From contig CAVORH010000006.1 of NCBI GenBank assembly GCA_963698565.1, positions 62,001-126,000 on the forward strand: DNA of 64,000 nt, given 5' to 3'. The notes beneath the pieces were generated by a model. That model saw only the letters and a list, made by a program, of their open reading frames with translations, searched no databases and had not been told where the DNA came from. Each line of letters begins with the position of its first letter. Within the stretch, counting starts at the first letter, position 1. Shown piece after piece: positions 8,512 to 17,078 of the stretch. Position numbers and translations under genes: made by a program. The DNA comes from Sva-07 sp963698565. Its GTDB lineage: Bacteria > Actinomycetota > Acidimicrobiia > Acidimicrobiales > Ilumatobacteraceae.

Positions 8512-8861
8512 CCCTGGGGCACGTACGCCCAGGCTTCCACCTCGACGAGGAAACCCGCCGGCAGACCGGCGACCGCCACGGTCGATCGAGCGGGACGGTG
8601 GGATCCGAGCGCCGCTGCGTAGGCCTCGTTGAACGCCGAGAAGTTCTCCATGTCGGTGAGGAAGCAGGTGGTCTTCACGATGTCGGACAACGAGGCGCCG
8701 ACACTCGCGAGTTGCGCCGCGACGTTCTTCATCGTCTGGGTGGTCTCGGCGCTCACGCCGCCCTCGACGACCTTGCCGTCGGCCATGCCGCCCTGGCCGG
8801 AGACGATGACGAAGTCGCCGGCGCGCACGACCGGACTGTAGGGACCGAGGGGCTTGCTCAT
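8508..8861 (-). CDS. ridA: RidA/YjgF family reactive enamine deaminase
   Basis: 117-residue RidA-family protein that hydrolyses reactive enamine/imine intermediates such as 2-aminoacrylate formed by PLP enzymes. It contains GPYSPVVRAGDFVIVSGQGG at the start, FSAFNEAYAAAL near 75 and the active-site Arg in HRPARSTVAV near 92. A PLP decarboxylase is encoded about 1 kb downstream. It is co-transcribed with tag through a GTGA overlap. Confidence 0.88.
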   Translation of the reverse strand: MSKPLGPYSPVVRAGDFVIVSGQGGMADGKVVEGGVSAETTQTMKNVAAQLASVGASLSDIVKTTCFLTDMENFSAFNEAYAAALGSHRPARSTVAVAGLPAGFLVEVEAWAYVPQG

Positions 8862-8891
8862 GCCGCCAAGCTAGTGCCGCGTCAGGCGCGG

Positions 8892-10259
8892 TCAGGGCAA
8901 CGGGAGCGTCATGATCTCGTCGGGTCCGAGGCTGTAGAGGAGAGCGGCATCGGTCCACACGATCTCGCCGAGACGGCCGAGGCCGGCCGGCTTGATGGTC
9001 AGGTCGCCGTCGTTCGGAGCGAACTCCGGCCCGGTCGCCAGGACGGTGAGAGGCCCGACCGATCCGTCGGCGGCGATGTCGGCCACCAGCAGCAGGTGCC
9101 CGTCGGGGTCGTCCTGGTCTGCGAGGATCAGCGCGACCTGATCCCCGTCGGGCGACAGTCCCCCGCCGGTCACCCGCATCGACGACGCTGCGAGTTGCGG
9201 AATGTCGATCGGGGCGACGTTGCCGGAGGGGATGTCGGCGACCCACAGTTCGAAGCCGCCGGAAGCCACCCGACTGGGAGCGACCAGCAGCGCCCGATCT
9301 CCGGCCACGTCGGCGACTGCAGGACTCGGGACCTCGATCACGATCGAGCGACTCGTTCCACCGTCGACGTCGACGGAGACCAGCTCAGAGCTCCCGACGA
9401 GTGCGGACAACATCGTCACGATCGAGTCGTCCGACACGCTGCGACCAGCGGTTGGGGGCACGCCGGCGAGAGCCGGGCCGATCGCGGTGGCCACCCCGTC
9501 GCCGTCGTACCGATGCAGCACCGCCTGGACACCGTCGCTCGGGTCGGAGAGGCGAAAGAAGTACAGCGTGCCGTCCGGGGTGAACGTCGGTGCGATGTCG
9601 ATGTCGCCGCCGTCACCGTTGATCGGCACGCCATCGTCGGTCAACACCGTCAGCTCGCCGGTCACGAGGTCCAACTCGACGAGGTCCGGCTCCTGGCCGA
9701 ATTGGAGGAGATTGTGGTGGAACACGAGTGCTGTGCCGTCGGGCGCCCACGTGATCGAACCGGGCGCGACCCCGCTCGGAAACGGGTAGCAGCGATCCGC
9801 ATCGGTCGGGACTGCCGGCGATGTCGAGACGATGCAGACCTCGCTGGCTCGGGAGACGGCGATGCGATCTGCGTCGGGCGACACGGCGATGTCGGTCAGC
9901 GGCAACCCGTCGAACCGGCGGACGAGCGGCTGGCCGATCGACAGGTCGGGCGCTGCGTCGGGGAAGTCCAGCTCGCCCCGTTGTTCTGTGACCACTGGCT
10001 CGGTGGCGGGCACGCTCCGGATCGTGTCGGTGCCGGAGTTCCCGGCCACCATGACCGCGAGCGCAACTGCCGCCGCTCCGCCGACGACCGCGACGATCGG
10101 CCACACTCGCCGCCGATGTCCGCCCTTGTCGGGTTCAGCGGCGCGGCGAGCGTGGAGTTGCTGCAGCGCCCGTTGCGTCGCGCCGGCGTCGGGGGCCGCG
10201 ATCCGCTGCCGCTCGCCGGCACGGGAGAGGACATGCTCGAGATGCTCGTCGTCGATCAT
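8892..10259 (-). CDS. Membrane-anchored TolB/WD40-like sensor, partner of an ECF sigma factor
   Basis: 455-residue protein with a cytoplasmic N-terminus of about 50 residues, one transmembrane helix (WPIVAVVGGAAAVALAVMV) and a long extracytoplasmic beta-propeller-like region. Repeats such as ITWAPDGTALVF, IAPTFTPDGTLYFF and GLSPDGDQVALI resemble TolB/PD40 blades. Its ATG overlaps the stop of the upstream ECF sigma gene by 4 bases, the usual coupling of sigma and anti-sigma factors. No zinc-binding HxxxCxxC motif is present, so an anti-sigma role is inferred from topology and position only. Confidence 0.7.
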   Translation of the reverse strand: MIDDEHLEHVLSRAGERQRIAAPDAGATQRALQQLHARRAAEPDKGGHRRRVWPIVAVVGGAAAVALAVMVAGNSGTDTIRSVPATEPVVTEQRGELDFPDAAPDLSIGQPLVRRFDGLPLTDIAVSPDADRIAVSRASEVCIVSTSPAVPTDADRCYPFPSGVAPGSITWAPDGTALVFHHNLLQFGQEPDLVELDLVTGELTVLTDDGVPINGDGGDIDIAPTFTPDGTLYFFRLSDPSDGVQAVLHRYDGDGVATAIGPALAGVPPTAGRSVSDDSIVTMLSALVGSSELVSVDVDGGTSRSIVIEVPSPAVADVAGDRALLVAPSRVASGGFELWVADIPSGNVAPIDIPQLAASSMRVTGGGLSPDGDQVALILADQDDPDGHLLLVADIAADGSVGPLTVLATGPEFAPNDGDLTIKPAGLGRLGEIVWTDAALLYSLGPDEIMTLPLP

Positions 10260-10759
10260 TCGGAACTCCCGTCGTTGGTGATGTGTGCCGCCAGGGCGGC
10301 ACGCGCCCGCTGCAGGTGTTTCTTCACGGTGCCTTCGGCACAACCCATCACCCGTGCGATCTCGGCGAGCGGAAGGTCATCGACATACCGCAACACGACT
10401 GCGTCGCGCTGGGCTGCCGACAAGGCGCGGACACGACTCCACAGCGCGTCGTCGACCACCGCCGGCTCCCACTGCGACGACTCGGCGGCGTTGCGCAGGC
10501 GGTCGGTGGCCGCCCGTTCGCGGCGGCGACGGCGTCCCTCGTTGGCGGAGCGGTTCAACGCAACACGACGCACCCAGGCACCGGGGCTGTCGAGCCCGGC
10601 GACCACCTCCCAACGCTGGAGAGCCTGGAGCAGTGCATCCTGCGCCAGCTCCTCGGCGACACTCCGACTGCCCGACCACGCCGTGAGCATCGCCACGAGG
10701 CGCGGGAACTCCCCGACGAAGAACGCGTCGAACGTCTCCGTCGTGGCGTGGTCGAACAT
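10256..10759 (-). CDS. ECF (sigma-70 family) RNA polymerase sigma factor
   Basis: About 167 residues with region 2 (FPRLVAMLTAWSGSRSVAEE followed by LAQDALLQALQRW) and region 4 (QRDAVVLRYVDDLPLAEIAR then GCAEGTVKKHLQRARAAL). This is the layout of actinobacterial SigE/SigK-like ECF factors that redirect RNA polymerase to stress or envelope promoters. The ATG at 10759 follows GAGGGTGG; an in-frame start at 10789 is also possible. It overlaps the downstream membrane partner (ATGA). Confidence 0.88.
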   Translation of the reverse strand: MFDHATTETFDAFFVGEFPRLVAMLTAWSGSRSVAEELAQDALLQALQRWEVVAGLDSPGAWVRRVALNRSANEGRRRRRERAATDRLRNAAESSQWEPAVVDDALWSRVRALSAAQRDAVVLRYVDDLPLAEIARVMGCAEGTVKKHLQRARAALAAHITNDGSSE

Positions 10760-10917
10760 CGTCACCACCCTCACACACCGCAGCCCCACGTTCGGTGGAC
10801 CACGTTGCCGAGAAACTCACGACGGAATCCCACGACATGGTCACACGCTGCCCTCCATGTTCCTCCCGAACGATGCGCACGATCCCCCGCGTCGATCGCG
10901 GTCGGATCGGCGATCGC

Positions 10918-12183
10918 TCAGTCGTGGAAGAGGTAGGGAGGAAGGAACCCCGCGTCCGTGCGCTGGGGGCTCGCGGTGACGACCACGGTACGGCCGACCG
11001 TTTCGATCGATTCGACGTCGAGAATCGACCGCATCGTCAACGTTTCCTCACCGAGGGGTGTTGCAACGACGTTGTCGGGAGCGAAGACCGCCTCGATCGA
11101 CGGTGCGGCGTCCGCGGCTGCCTGTTCGTCGGTGAAGCCGTAGACGTACACGACTCGAGCCGACTCGCCGATTCCGGACCAGCCCGTCGCCAACACGGAG
11201 AACGGACGGTCGATGATGATCATCTCGTCGAGACCCGCAGCGTCGTACAGCGTGGGGTCGAAGGAGAAGTCCTCCACTGACAGGGCGAACGATGCGAGAC
11301 CGTCGATGCGATCCAGCTGTTCGGCAACGGCCGCGAGGTCGGGCGAGGCCGCCAGGAGCGAGTCGGTGGTGCCGTTCAGCCACCGGGGCACGAAGTCGAC
11401 GCCGCGATCGACGGCGACGGTGTCGATCTCCGCGTCGAAGCCGACCTGCATCGGCTGTCCGAGCGGACGCAGCGGTGTCCGGGATGCGAGGTTGCGCTCA
11501 CCCAACTCCCCGCTTCCGATCTTCAGATAGCCGTCGTCGTCGACCGCTTCCCGCACCGCGTCGACTCCGCCGACGAGCGTGAACTCGTCGAATGTCCGGG
11601 TCAGACCGCCGCCCATCTCGACGGTGACGAACTGTCCGACGTCGAACGGCGAGAACGGCAGTTCGTCACGGAAGCCCTCGGGATCGAGCAGCCCTTCGAA
11701 GAACAACTCCGAGCGCGGTACGACCACGCCGAAGTAGGCGGGGTCCGAACCGAGGTCCTCCATGGTCAGGGCGAGCCATGCATCGCTGTCGTCCAGCGCA
11801 GCGGGCCGCTCGATGCCGGTGAGCGCTTCCAACGCAACGAAATCGGCACCAGCGATTCTGAGGTCGCCGAACGTCGCCGCGTCGGCCGGCAGACGTCGGA
11901 GCGACTCGGTGATCGAGCGTCCGTTCGATTCGTCGACGGGCGTGGGGTCGGCGCTGCGGTTGGTCGCGATCAGCAGCCCGCCGACGAGGGCGACGACGAG
12001 CACGGTCGCTGCGACGGTGAGCAGGCGAGTGCGGTTGCGCATGTGACGTCGGGCGTCGAGGTCGACGGGATCGACGGCCGTGACCACCTGCGGTTCGGCG
12101 ATGCGCGGTGCCGGGAGGACCGGTTCGGTCTGTGCGAAGGCCTCGTCGGCGATCGCTCGGATCTGTTGTTCGATCGTGCTCAT
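10918..12183 (-). CDS. Membrane-anchored partner protein of a second ECF sigma factor
   Basis: 421 residues: a cytoplasmic segment of about 50 residues, one transmembrane helix (LLTVAATVLVVALVGGLLIA, about 54-74) and a large outside domain of unknown family. The outside part has no propeller motif and differs from the partner at 8892-10259. Its ATG overlaps the stop of the sigma factor gene by 4 bases. An anti-sigma or sensor role is inferred from the coupling and the single-pass topology. No zinc anti-sigma motif is visible. Confidence 0.65.
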   Translation of the reverse strand: MSTIEQQIRAIADEAFAQTEPVLPAPRIAEPQVVTAVDPVDLDARRHMRNRTRLLTVAATVLVVALVGGLLIATNRSADPTPVDESNGRSITESLRRLPADAATFGDLRIAGADFVALEALTGIERPAALDDSDAWLALTMEDLGSDPAYFGVVVPRSELFFEGLLDPEGFRDELPFSPFDVGQFVTVEMGGGLTRTFDEFTLVGGVDAVREAVDDDGYLKIGSGELGERNLASRTPLRPLGQPMQVGFDAEIDTVAVDRGVDFVPRWLNGTTDSLLAASPDLAAVAEQLDRIDGLASFALSVEDFSFDPTLYDAAGLDEMIIIDRPFSVLATGWSGIGESARVVYVYGFTDEQAAADAAPSIEAVFAPDNVVATPLGEETLTMRSILDVESIETVGRTVVVTASPQRTDAGFLPPYLFHD

Positions 12184-12623
12184 GACAGCACTCCCAACTC
12201 GGTGCGCAGGCGGGCGAGTGCCCGGCTGACGTGGGTGGCGACCGTGGAGGGGCTGACACCCAACACCTCGGCGATCTCGGCGTGGGTCCAGTCGCAGCCG
12301 TGGTCCAGCCAGACGGCGATTCGCTGGGACTCGGGCAGCGCCCGGAGCGCATCGGGGAGCCCGGGTTCGACATCGGGCATCCGTTGCGGCTCGCGGCGGA
12401 ACAGCACGGGTCGCTTGCGAGGGCGACTCCTCGACTGCGCAACGCGGAACAGGTAGCCGACGGGATTGTCCATCTCGCGCAGTTCGTTCCAGTGCTCGGC
12501 GGTGTAGGCGAGCGCCTCGCCGACGGCATCGTCGACGCGGTCGGTGCCGACCGCACCGATGAGGGCACGACGAAGGCGCGGCTCCGCGTCGCGGACGAAT
12601 CCGTCGATGTCCTCCTCGATCAT
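12180..12623 (-). CDS. ECF-type RNA polymerase sigma factor
   Basis: Sigma-70 region 2 is recognisable in RLRRALIGAVGTDRVDDAVG and EMDNPVGYLFRVAQSRSRPR. Region 4 is clear in SQRIAVWLDHGCDWTHAEIA and VSPSTVATHVSRALARLR. The ATG at 12623 is next to a GGAGG box with short spacing; in-frame GTG codons just upstream (12626, 12638) are alternatives and the frame stays open to 12737. It is coupled to the membrane protein gene downstream by an ATGA overlap. It is the second sigma/partner pair in 4 kb, and the two sigma proteins differ in sequence. Confidence 0.8.
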   Translation of the reverse strand: MIEEDIDGFVRDAEPRLRRALIGAVGTDRVDDAVGEALAYTAEHWNELREMDNPVGYLFRVAQSRSRPRKRPVLFRREPQRMPDVEPGLPDALRALPESQRIAVWLDHGCDWTHAEIAEVLGVSPSTVATHVSRALARLRTELGVLS

Positions 12624-12821
12624 CACCTCCGTGTCCACCTCACAACCAGTGAGACCACCGACAGCCGGTCTCGCGCCACATTCAACAGTAATTTCGTGAT
12701 CGGTCGACCGTCCGCCGACGGAGGAACCCGACGCCATGACGCTCGGGAGCTGCTGCCACCCGGACGACCACCGGGGATAGCGTCGTCAGCGTCCGCCCCC
12801 ACGACCACGAAGAGCACCTCG

Positions 12822-13745
12822 ATGTCCCCTCGCAACGTCCCGTTCACCGATCGACTCAGCCGGCGAGGCTTCCTGATCGGCGCGGCCGCCACCGGCCTCC
12901 TGGCGGCGTGCGGGTCGGACTCGACGACCGACCCGGCACTGGGCTCACCCGACGACATCGCCGACCCCACCGACCCGCCCGCCGACTCGACGTACACGAT
13001 CGTGCAGCGCTTTCCCCAGAACGTGCAGGAACCCGGTCCGGTTCGACTCCCGATGAGTCTCGGCACCGCCGACGGTCGACTCGTCCAGGACGGCCCCGAC
13101 GTCCTCGGGGCGCAGGTCACCGATGTCGACGGCGCGCCCCTGGGCGAGCGGATCTCGGCGGTCCGCCGCGACGTCGAACCCGGCCCCTACTACGCCTTCC
13201 GCACCGAGATCGACACACCGGGGGTCTACTACCTCGTCGTCGATGGCGGCCCCGCACAGGGCGCCGCATTCCAGATCATGGAGCCGGGCACGGTCACGGT
13301 TCCCGGCCCGGGCCAGCCGCTTCCACCGTTCGACACGCCCACGGTCGACGACGCACGCGGCGTCGACCCGGTGTGCACGCGGAGCCCCGAGCCCTGCCCG
13401 TTCCACGATGTCACCCTCGCCGAGGCGATCGAGTCCGGTGCCGAAACGGGCAAGGGTGTCGTGTACCTCGTCGGCACGCCGGCGTTCTGCCAGACCGGTA
13501 CGTGTGCCCCGGCGCTCGAATCGATCATCGACCTGCAGAGCGAGTACGCCGACCGGTACACGTTCGTGCATGCCGAGGTGTACACCGACAACACCGCCAC
13601 CACCCCGGCGCCCGCCGTCGACGCGGCCGGCCTCACCTACGAGCCGGCGTTGTTCATCACCGACGCCACCGGCACCGTGGTCGAGCGACTCGACGCGGTG
13701 TGGAACGAGACCGAGCTCGCCGAGGTGCTCGACGCGCACAGTTGA
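12822..13745 (+). CDS. Twin-arginine lipoprotein with a C-terminal thioredoxin-like domain
   Basis: 307 residues. The N-terminus carries a twin-arginine signal (LSRRGFLIGAAATG) that ends in a lipobox (LLAAC), so it should be exported folded and lipid-anchored. The middle region is beta-rich. The last third looks thioredoxin-like, with VVYLVGTPAFCQTGTCAP holding two Cys four residues apart in place of CxxC, and a cis-Pro-like YEPALFITDATG. It may work in extracytoplasmic thiol or copper chemistry; the exact role is unknown. The ATG at 12822 was chosen because it starts the signal peptide. Confidence 0.75.
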   Translation: MSPRNVPFTDRLSRRGFLIGAAATGLLAACGSDSTTDPALGSPDDIADPTDPPADSTYTIVQRFPQNVQEPGPVRLPMSLGTADGRLVQDGPDVLGAQVTDVDGAPLGERISAVRRDVEPGPYYAFRTEIDTPGVYYLVVDGGPAQGAAFQIMEPGTVTVPGPGQPLPPFDTPTVDDARGVDPVCTRSPEPCPFHDVTLAEAIESGAETGKGVVYLVGTPAFCQTGTCAPALESIIDLQSEYADRYTFVHAEVYTDNTATTPAPAVDAAGLTYEPALFITDATGTVVERLDAVWNETELAEVLDAHS

Positions 13746-13793
13746 CGGGCGCGAGCGACCACAGGTCGGGCGTTTGCGAGCCGCTGGCTCAGC

Positions 13794-14123
13794 TCAGGAG
13801 AAGCTCTGGCCGCACCCGCAGGTGCGCGACGCGTTGGGGTTCGTGATGGCGAACCCGGACTGGTCGAGGCCGTCCTTGTAGTCGAGCGTGGCCCCTTCGA
13901 GCAGCTGCGCCGACGCCGGATCGACGACGACCTTGACGAACCCGTCGTCGCCGAACGTGGCCTGGGTGTCGTCGGCGGCGATGTCGCCGTCGAAGAACAT
14001 CTCGTAGGAGAACCCGCTGCACCCGCCCGGACGGACGGCGACGCGCAGCGCGAGATCCTCGGCGCCTTCGTCGGCGAGCAGCTGACGGACCTTCACGGCC
14101 GCGGTATCGGTGAGCGTGATCAT
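13794..14123 (-). CDS. erpA: A-type iron-sulfur carrier (ErpA/IscA/HesB family)
   Basis: 109-residue A-type carrier that passes Fe-S clusters to apo-proteins. The three ligand Cys are present: one in RPGGCSGFSYEM near residue 35 and two in CGCGQSF at the C-terminus. The length is typical. A SufR-like repressor and the Mrp Fe-S carrier lie just to the right, making a small Fe-S neighbourhood. A good AGGAGGTTCC site precedes the ATG. Confidence 0.9.
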   Translation of the reverse strand: MITLTDTAAVKVRQLLADEGAEDLALRVAVRPGGCSGFSYEMFFDGDIAADDTQATFGDDGFVKVVVDPASAQLLEGATLDYKDGLDQSGFAITNPNASRTCGCGQSFS

Positions 14124-14153
14124 GGAACCTCCTGGTTGCAGACGGACATCAAT

Positions 14154-14867
14154 TTAGCGGGAAGCGACGGTCACACGACACGGCGTGCGGCTCGTCAGGG
14201 TGCAGAACTCGCCGACCTCGGCGTCACCCATCTCGGCGACGAACCCCGCAACGAGCCCGCGGTGCAGCCCACAGACGAGCTCCGGGTGCCGCTCGGCGAG
14301 GTCGGCGAAGGGGCAGTGGGCGAACGCCACCACGGCGGCGTCGGGATCGTCGGGATCGTCGGTGACCAGCGGATCGAAGCCGAGCCGGTCGAGATCGGCA
14401 ACCAACGCCTCCAGGGTGGACGGCGCGTCGGCATAGGGGGTCGCCCGGGCGATGCCCTCGGTGCGGCCGACCGCTTCGGCGTCGTCGGCGCTCGCCTGCA
14501 GCCGGGCCGCCATCGCCAGCACCATCCGTGCGAGGACCGGCATCGTCGGCGGTTCGAAGCCGAGCGACGGCGCGTTCCTCGCCACCGAGTAGCGGTGCTG
14601 CGGGCGCCCGACGTCACCACGACCCCCGACTTCGACATCGAGCAGTCCGGCCTCTCGCATCCGCTCGAGGTGTGGTCGCACCGTGTTGGGGTGCAGGCCG
14701 AGCGACTCGGAGATGTCGGCGGTGGCCAGCGGACGGGCCGACCGGGCGAGTTCGAGATAGATCGCGTAGCGGGTGTTGTCGCCCAGCGCCTTGAGCAGGT
14801 CGAGCTGCGGCGTCCCGACCGTCCGGGTCGGGTCACCCGGCGGCGCATCGACCCGATCTCGATCCAC
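14154..14867 (-). CDS. SufR-like Fe-S-sensing winged-helix transcription regulator
   Basis: 237 residues. The ArsR/MarR-like winged helix covers about residues 20-100 (LKALGDNTRYAIYLELARS, ISESLGLHPNTVRPHLERMR). The C-terminal part has four Cys (AHCPFADL, PELVCGLHRG, EFCTLTSRTPC), like SufR proteins that hold an Fe-S cluster and repress suf genes. The spacing seen here is C-x13-C-x22-C-x7-C. It is divergent from mrp with only 40 bases between the starts and next to erpA, so it probably controls Fe-S carrier genes and itself. The GTG start at 14867 is the first in-frame codon. Confidence 0.75.
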   Translation of the reverse strand: MDRDRVDAPPGDPTRTVGTPQLDLLKALGDNTRYAIYLELARSARPLATADISESLGLHPNTVRPHLERMREAGLLDVEVGGRGDVGRPQHRYSVARNAPSLGFEPPTMPVLARMVLAMAARLQASADDAEAVGRTEGIARATPYADAPSTLEALVADLDRLGFDPLVTDDPDDPDAAVVAFAHCPFADLAERHPELVCGLHRGLVAGFVAEMGDAEVGEFCTLTSRTPCRVTVASR

Positions 14868-14871
14868 CTCC

Positions 14872-14907
14872 GGAGATTACACGGACTTCCCCGGTAAAAT
14901 ACACCGC
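14872..14907 (+). promoter_or_regulatory. Promoter/operator between the SufR-like gene and mrp
   Basis: TAAAAT (14895-14900) is a strong -10 hexamer only 7 bases before the mrp ATG, so transcription should begin at or next to the start codon, giving a leaderless mRNA. Two near-identical TACACGG / TACACCG boxes start at 14878 and 14900, 22 bp apart (two helical turns), and the second overlaps the -10 region. That is a plausible repressor site, but no binding data exist. Confidence 0.5.
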
Positions 14908-16128
14908 ATGTCCTCGACGATCGACCCGCACACGATCGCCCCACCCACGATCGACGACGTGATGAGCGTGCTCGGCACGGTGATCGACCCCGAACTCGGC
15001 GCCGACATCGTGTCGCTCGGCATGGTGCCGTCGGTCGAGATCGCCCCCGACGGGATCGTCACCGTCGGGGTCAAGCTCACGATCGGCGGGTGCCCTCTGC
15101 GAGCCGAGATCAAGAAGGAGGTCGAAACCCGCGTCGGCGTGCATCCCGGTGTCACCGACGTCAAGATCTCCTGGGGTGAGATGAACGCCGAGGAACGCAG
15201 CCAGGTGATGACCAAGGCGCGCTGGAACGCCCGCCAGAACGCACCGGACACCGAGGTGCCGCTGTCGTGCAAGGTGCTGGCGATCGCGAGCGGCAAGGGC
15301 GGCGTCGGCAAGAGCTCGGTCACGGTCAACCTGGCCGCGGCCCTCGCGGCAGCCGGGCACACCGTCGGCGTCCTCGACGCCGACATCTGGGGCTTCTCGG
15401 TGCCCCGTCTGCTCGGCATCTCCGATCGGATGGAAGCCCAGCAGGTCGACGGGTCCGACAAGCCGAAGATCATCCCGAACGAGCGGGCGATCGGCGACGG
15501 GCTGCTCAAGGTCGTCTCGACCGGCTTCCTGGTCGACGAGGACACCGCACTGATGTGGCGGGGGCTGATGCTGACCAAGGCGGTCGAGCAGTTCCTCCGC
15601 GATGTCCGATGGGGCGAACTCGACTACCTGCTGATCGACATGCCGCCGGGCACGGGCGACGTGCAGATGGGCCTCGCCCGGATGCTCCCGAGCACCGACC
15701 TGATCGTGGTGACCACCCCGGCGCTCGCCGCGCAGAAGGTGGCGCAACGTGCCGCCGACATGGCGCAGCGCAGCTTCCTGAAGGTCGTCGGCGTGATCGA
15801 GAACATGAGCGCGTTCACCTGCGACCACGGCGAGTCCTACGCGCTGTTCGGCACCGGTGGCGGTCAGGCGCTCGCCGACGCGATCGACGCACCGCTGCTC
15901 GGCCAGGTGCCGCTCGAGGCGACGGTGGCCGAGGGCGGCGACACCGGCGAACCGGTGGCGCTCGCCGGCGACGGCGCGGCGGCCGACGCCTTCCGTGCGA
16001 TCGCCGAGCGCATCCTCACCGACATCGCACCGCCCGCCGACCCCGACGCGGTCGACATGGCCGGCTGCTCGGCGCGCCTCTTCGACACCGTCAACGCCGC
16101 CTTCGCCGAACTCGACGCCAAGGCCTGA
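14908..16128 (+). CDS. mrp: Mrp/ApbC-type Fe-S cluster carrier ATPase
   Basis: 406 residues: an N-terminal MIP18/DUF59 domain (about 10-95, with VIDPELGADIVSLGMV) fused to a P-loop NTPase. The deviant Walker A is ASGKGGVGKSSVTVNLA near 125. MPPGTGDVQ is near 245. The usual C-terminal CxxC is not obvious; single Cys occur in FTCDHG and AGCSARLF. ApbC/Mrp proteins bind and transfer [4Fe-4S] clusters. The ATG at 14908 is directly downstream of a -10 element, and the gene is divergent from a SufR-like regulator. Confidence 0.9.
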   Translation: MSSTIDPHTIAPPTIDDVMSVLGTVIDPELGADIVSLGMVPSVEIAPDGIVTVGVKLTIGGCPLRAEIKKEVETRVGVHPGVTDVKISWGEMNAEERSQVMTKARWNARQNAPDTEVPLSCKVLAIASGKGGVGKSSVTVNLAAALAAAGHTVGVLDADIWGFSVPRLLGISDRMEAQQVDGSDKPKIIPNERAIGDGLLKVVSTGFLVDEDTALMWRGLMLTKAVEQFLRDVRWGELDYLLIDMPPGTGDVQMGLARMLPSTDLIVVTTPALAAQKVAQRAADMAQRSFLKVVGVIENMSAFTCDHGESYALFGTGGGQALADAIDAPLLGQVPLEATVAEGGDTGEPVALAGDGAAADAFRAIAERILTDIAPPADPDAVDMAGCSARLFDTVNAAFAELDAKA

Positions 16129-16130
16129 GT

Positions 16131-16161
16131 GTTACGCCAGGGGTCTGACCCCTGGCGTAAC
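16131..16161. repeat. Dispersed palindrome, copy 2 (perfect)
   Basis: A perfect inverted repeat with 15-bp arms (GTTACGCCAGGGGTC) around a single T at 16146. It lies in the 35-base gap between the convergent mrp and Nudix genes, where it could work as a bidirectional terminator. It is the best-preserved copy of the family. Confidence 0.85.
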
Positions 16162-16163
16162 GG

Positions 16164-16979
16164 TCAGTCGAGGGTGTCGTAGTCGGGGTCGCCGGGCATC
16201 GAGATGCCGACGATCCGGCCGTCGGCGTCACGCTTGAGCTTGGGGAGCGTGCACGGAGGGCGCTCGACCGCTGCCCCCGCTGCCAACGCATCCGCTGCGG
16301 TGTCGTGGGGAACCAGGAAGCGCAGGTTGGCCATCGTCGGCGGCATCATCATCAGCTCACCGTCGGCCTGCATCCGCAAGGCATCGGCGGGTCGCACCCA
16401 CAGGCTGTCGACGGTCTCCTTGTCGTCGTGCAGCGGCTCCTGGTCGCTCGGCATCTCGCTGAGGAAGAACCGGGTGTCGAACCGACGCTGCTCCCCGACC
16501 GGGGTGATCCAGTGATCGACGTAGTGCGTGGTCGACAGATCGAGCACGAGATCGTCCCGCCGGCACAGCTCCACCAGCGACAGCGAGCTGTCGTGCACCT
16601 CGTGGCGATCCTCGTTGCGCAACTGCAGCATGCCCCCGGTGCGCGATTCCGCGAGCAGGACCCCGGCCTCCTCGAAGCACTCCCGCACGGCTGCCACCCA
16701 ATAGGCGAGGCCGCCGTGGTCGATGCCCAGCTTGGCGGACGCCGTGTCGTCGTCGAGCCCGCGGCAGTACGGAGCGATGTCATCGGCACCGTCGACCCCG
16801 TCGACGCGACCACCGGGGAACACGTACATGCCGGCACCGAAGGCCGCATTCGCGGTGCGGCGCAGCATGAACACCTCGATGCCCGGCTCACCATCGAGGG
16901 CATCTCGCACGAGCATCACCGTGGCCGCCGGCTTGACCGGGACGTCGCGGGGATCGAGAGGGGCAGCTGGCTGGGTCAT
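16164..16979 (-). CDS. Nudix hydrolase, NUDT19-like
   Basis: 271 residues. The Nudix box is split: GGRVDGVDGADD near 55, a long insertion, then AVRECFEEAGVLLAES near 95, which keeps the REXXEEXG core. The long insertion and 270-residue length match the NUDT7/NUDT19-type branch, which often acts on coenzyme A derivatives; that substrate is an inference. An acyl-CoA-type transferase is divergently encoded 100 bases away, which is compatible. The ATG at 16979 gives the standard start before the first beta strand. Confidence 0.8.
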   Translation of the reverse strand: MTQPAAPLDPRDVPVKPAATVMLVRDALDGEPGIEVFMLRRTANAAFGAGMYVFPGGRVDGVDGADDIAPYCRGLDDDTASAKLGIDHGGLAYWVAAVRECFEEAGVLLAESRTGGMLQLRNEDRHEVHDSSLSLVELCRRDDLVLDLSTTHYVDHWITPVGEQRRFDTRFFLSEMPSDQEPLHDDKETVDSLWVRPADALRMQADGELMMMPPTMANLRFLVPHDTAADALAAGAAVERPPCTLPKLKRDADGRIVGISMPGDPDYDTLD

Positions 16980-17078
16980 GCCCGCCCGACGGTATCGAAC
17001 CCGCCGTCGCCCACGAGATTCGGGAGAAGTCGGCACGAAGCGGGCGTCATCGGGCCGTTCGCGTTCTACGGTGGGGAC

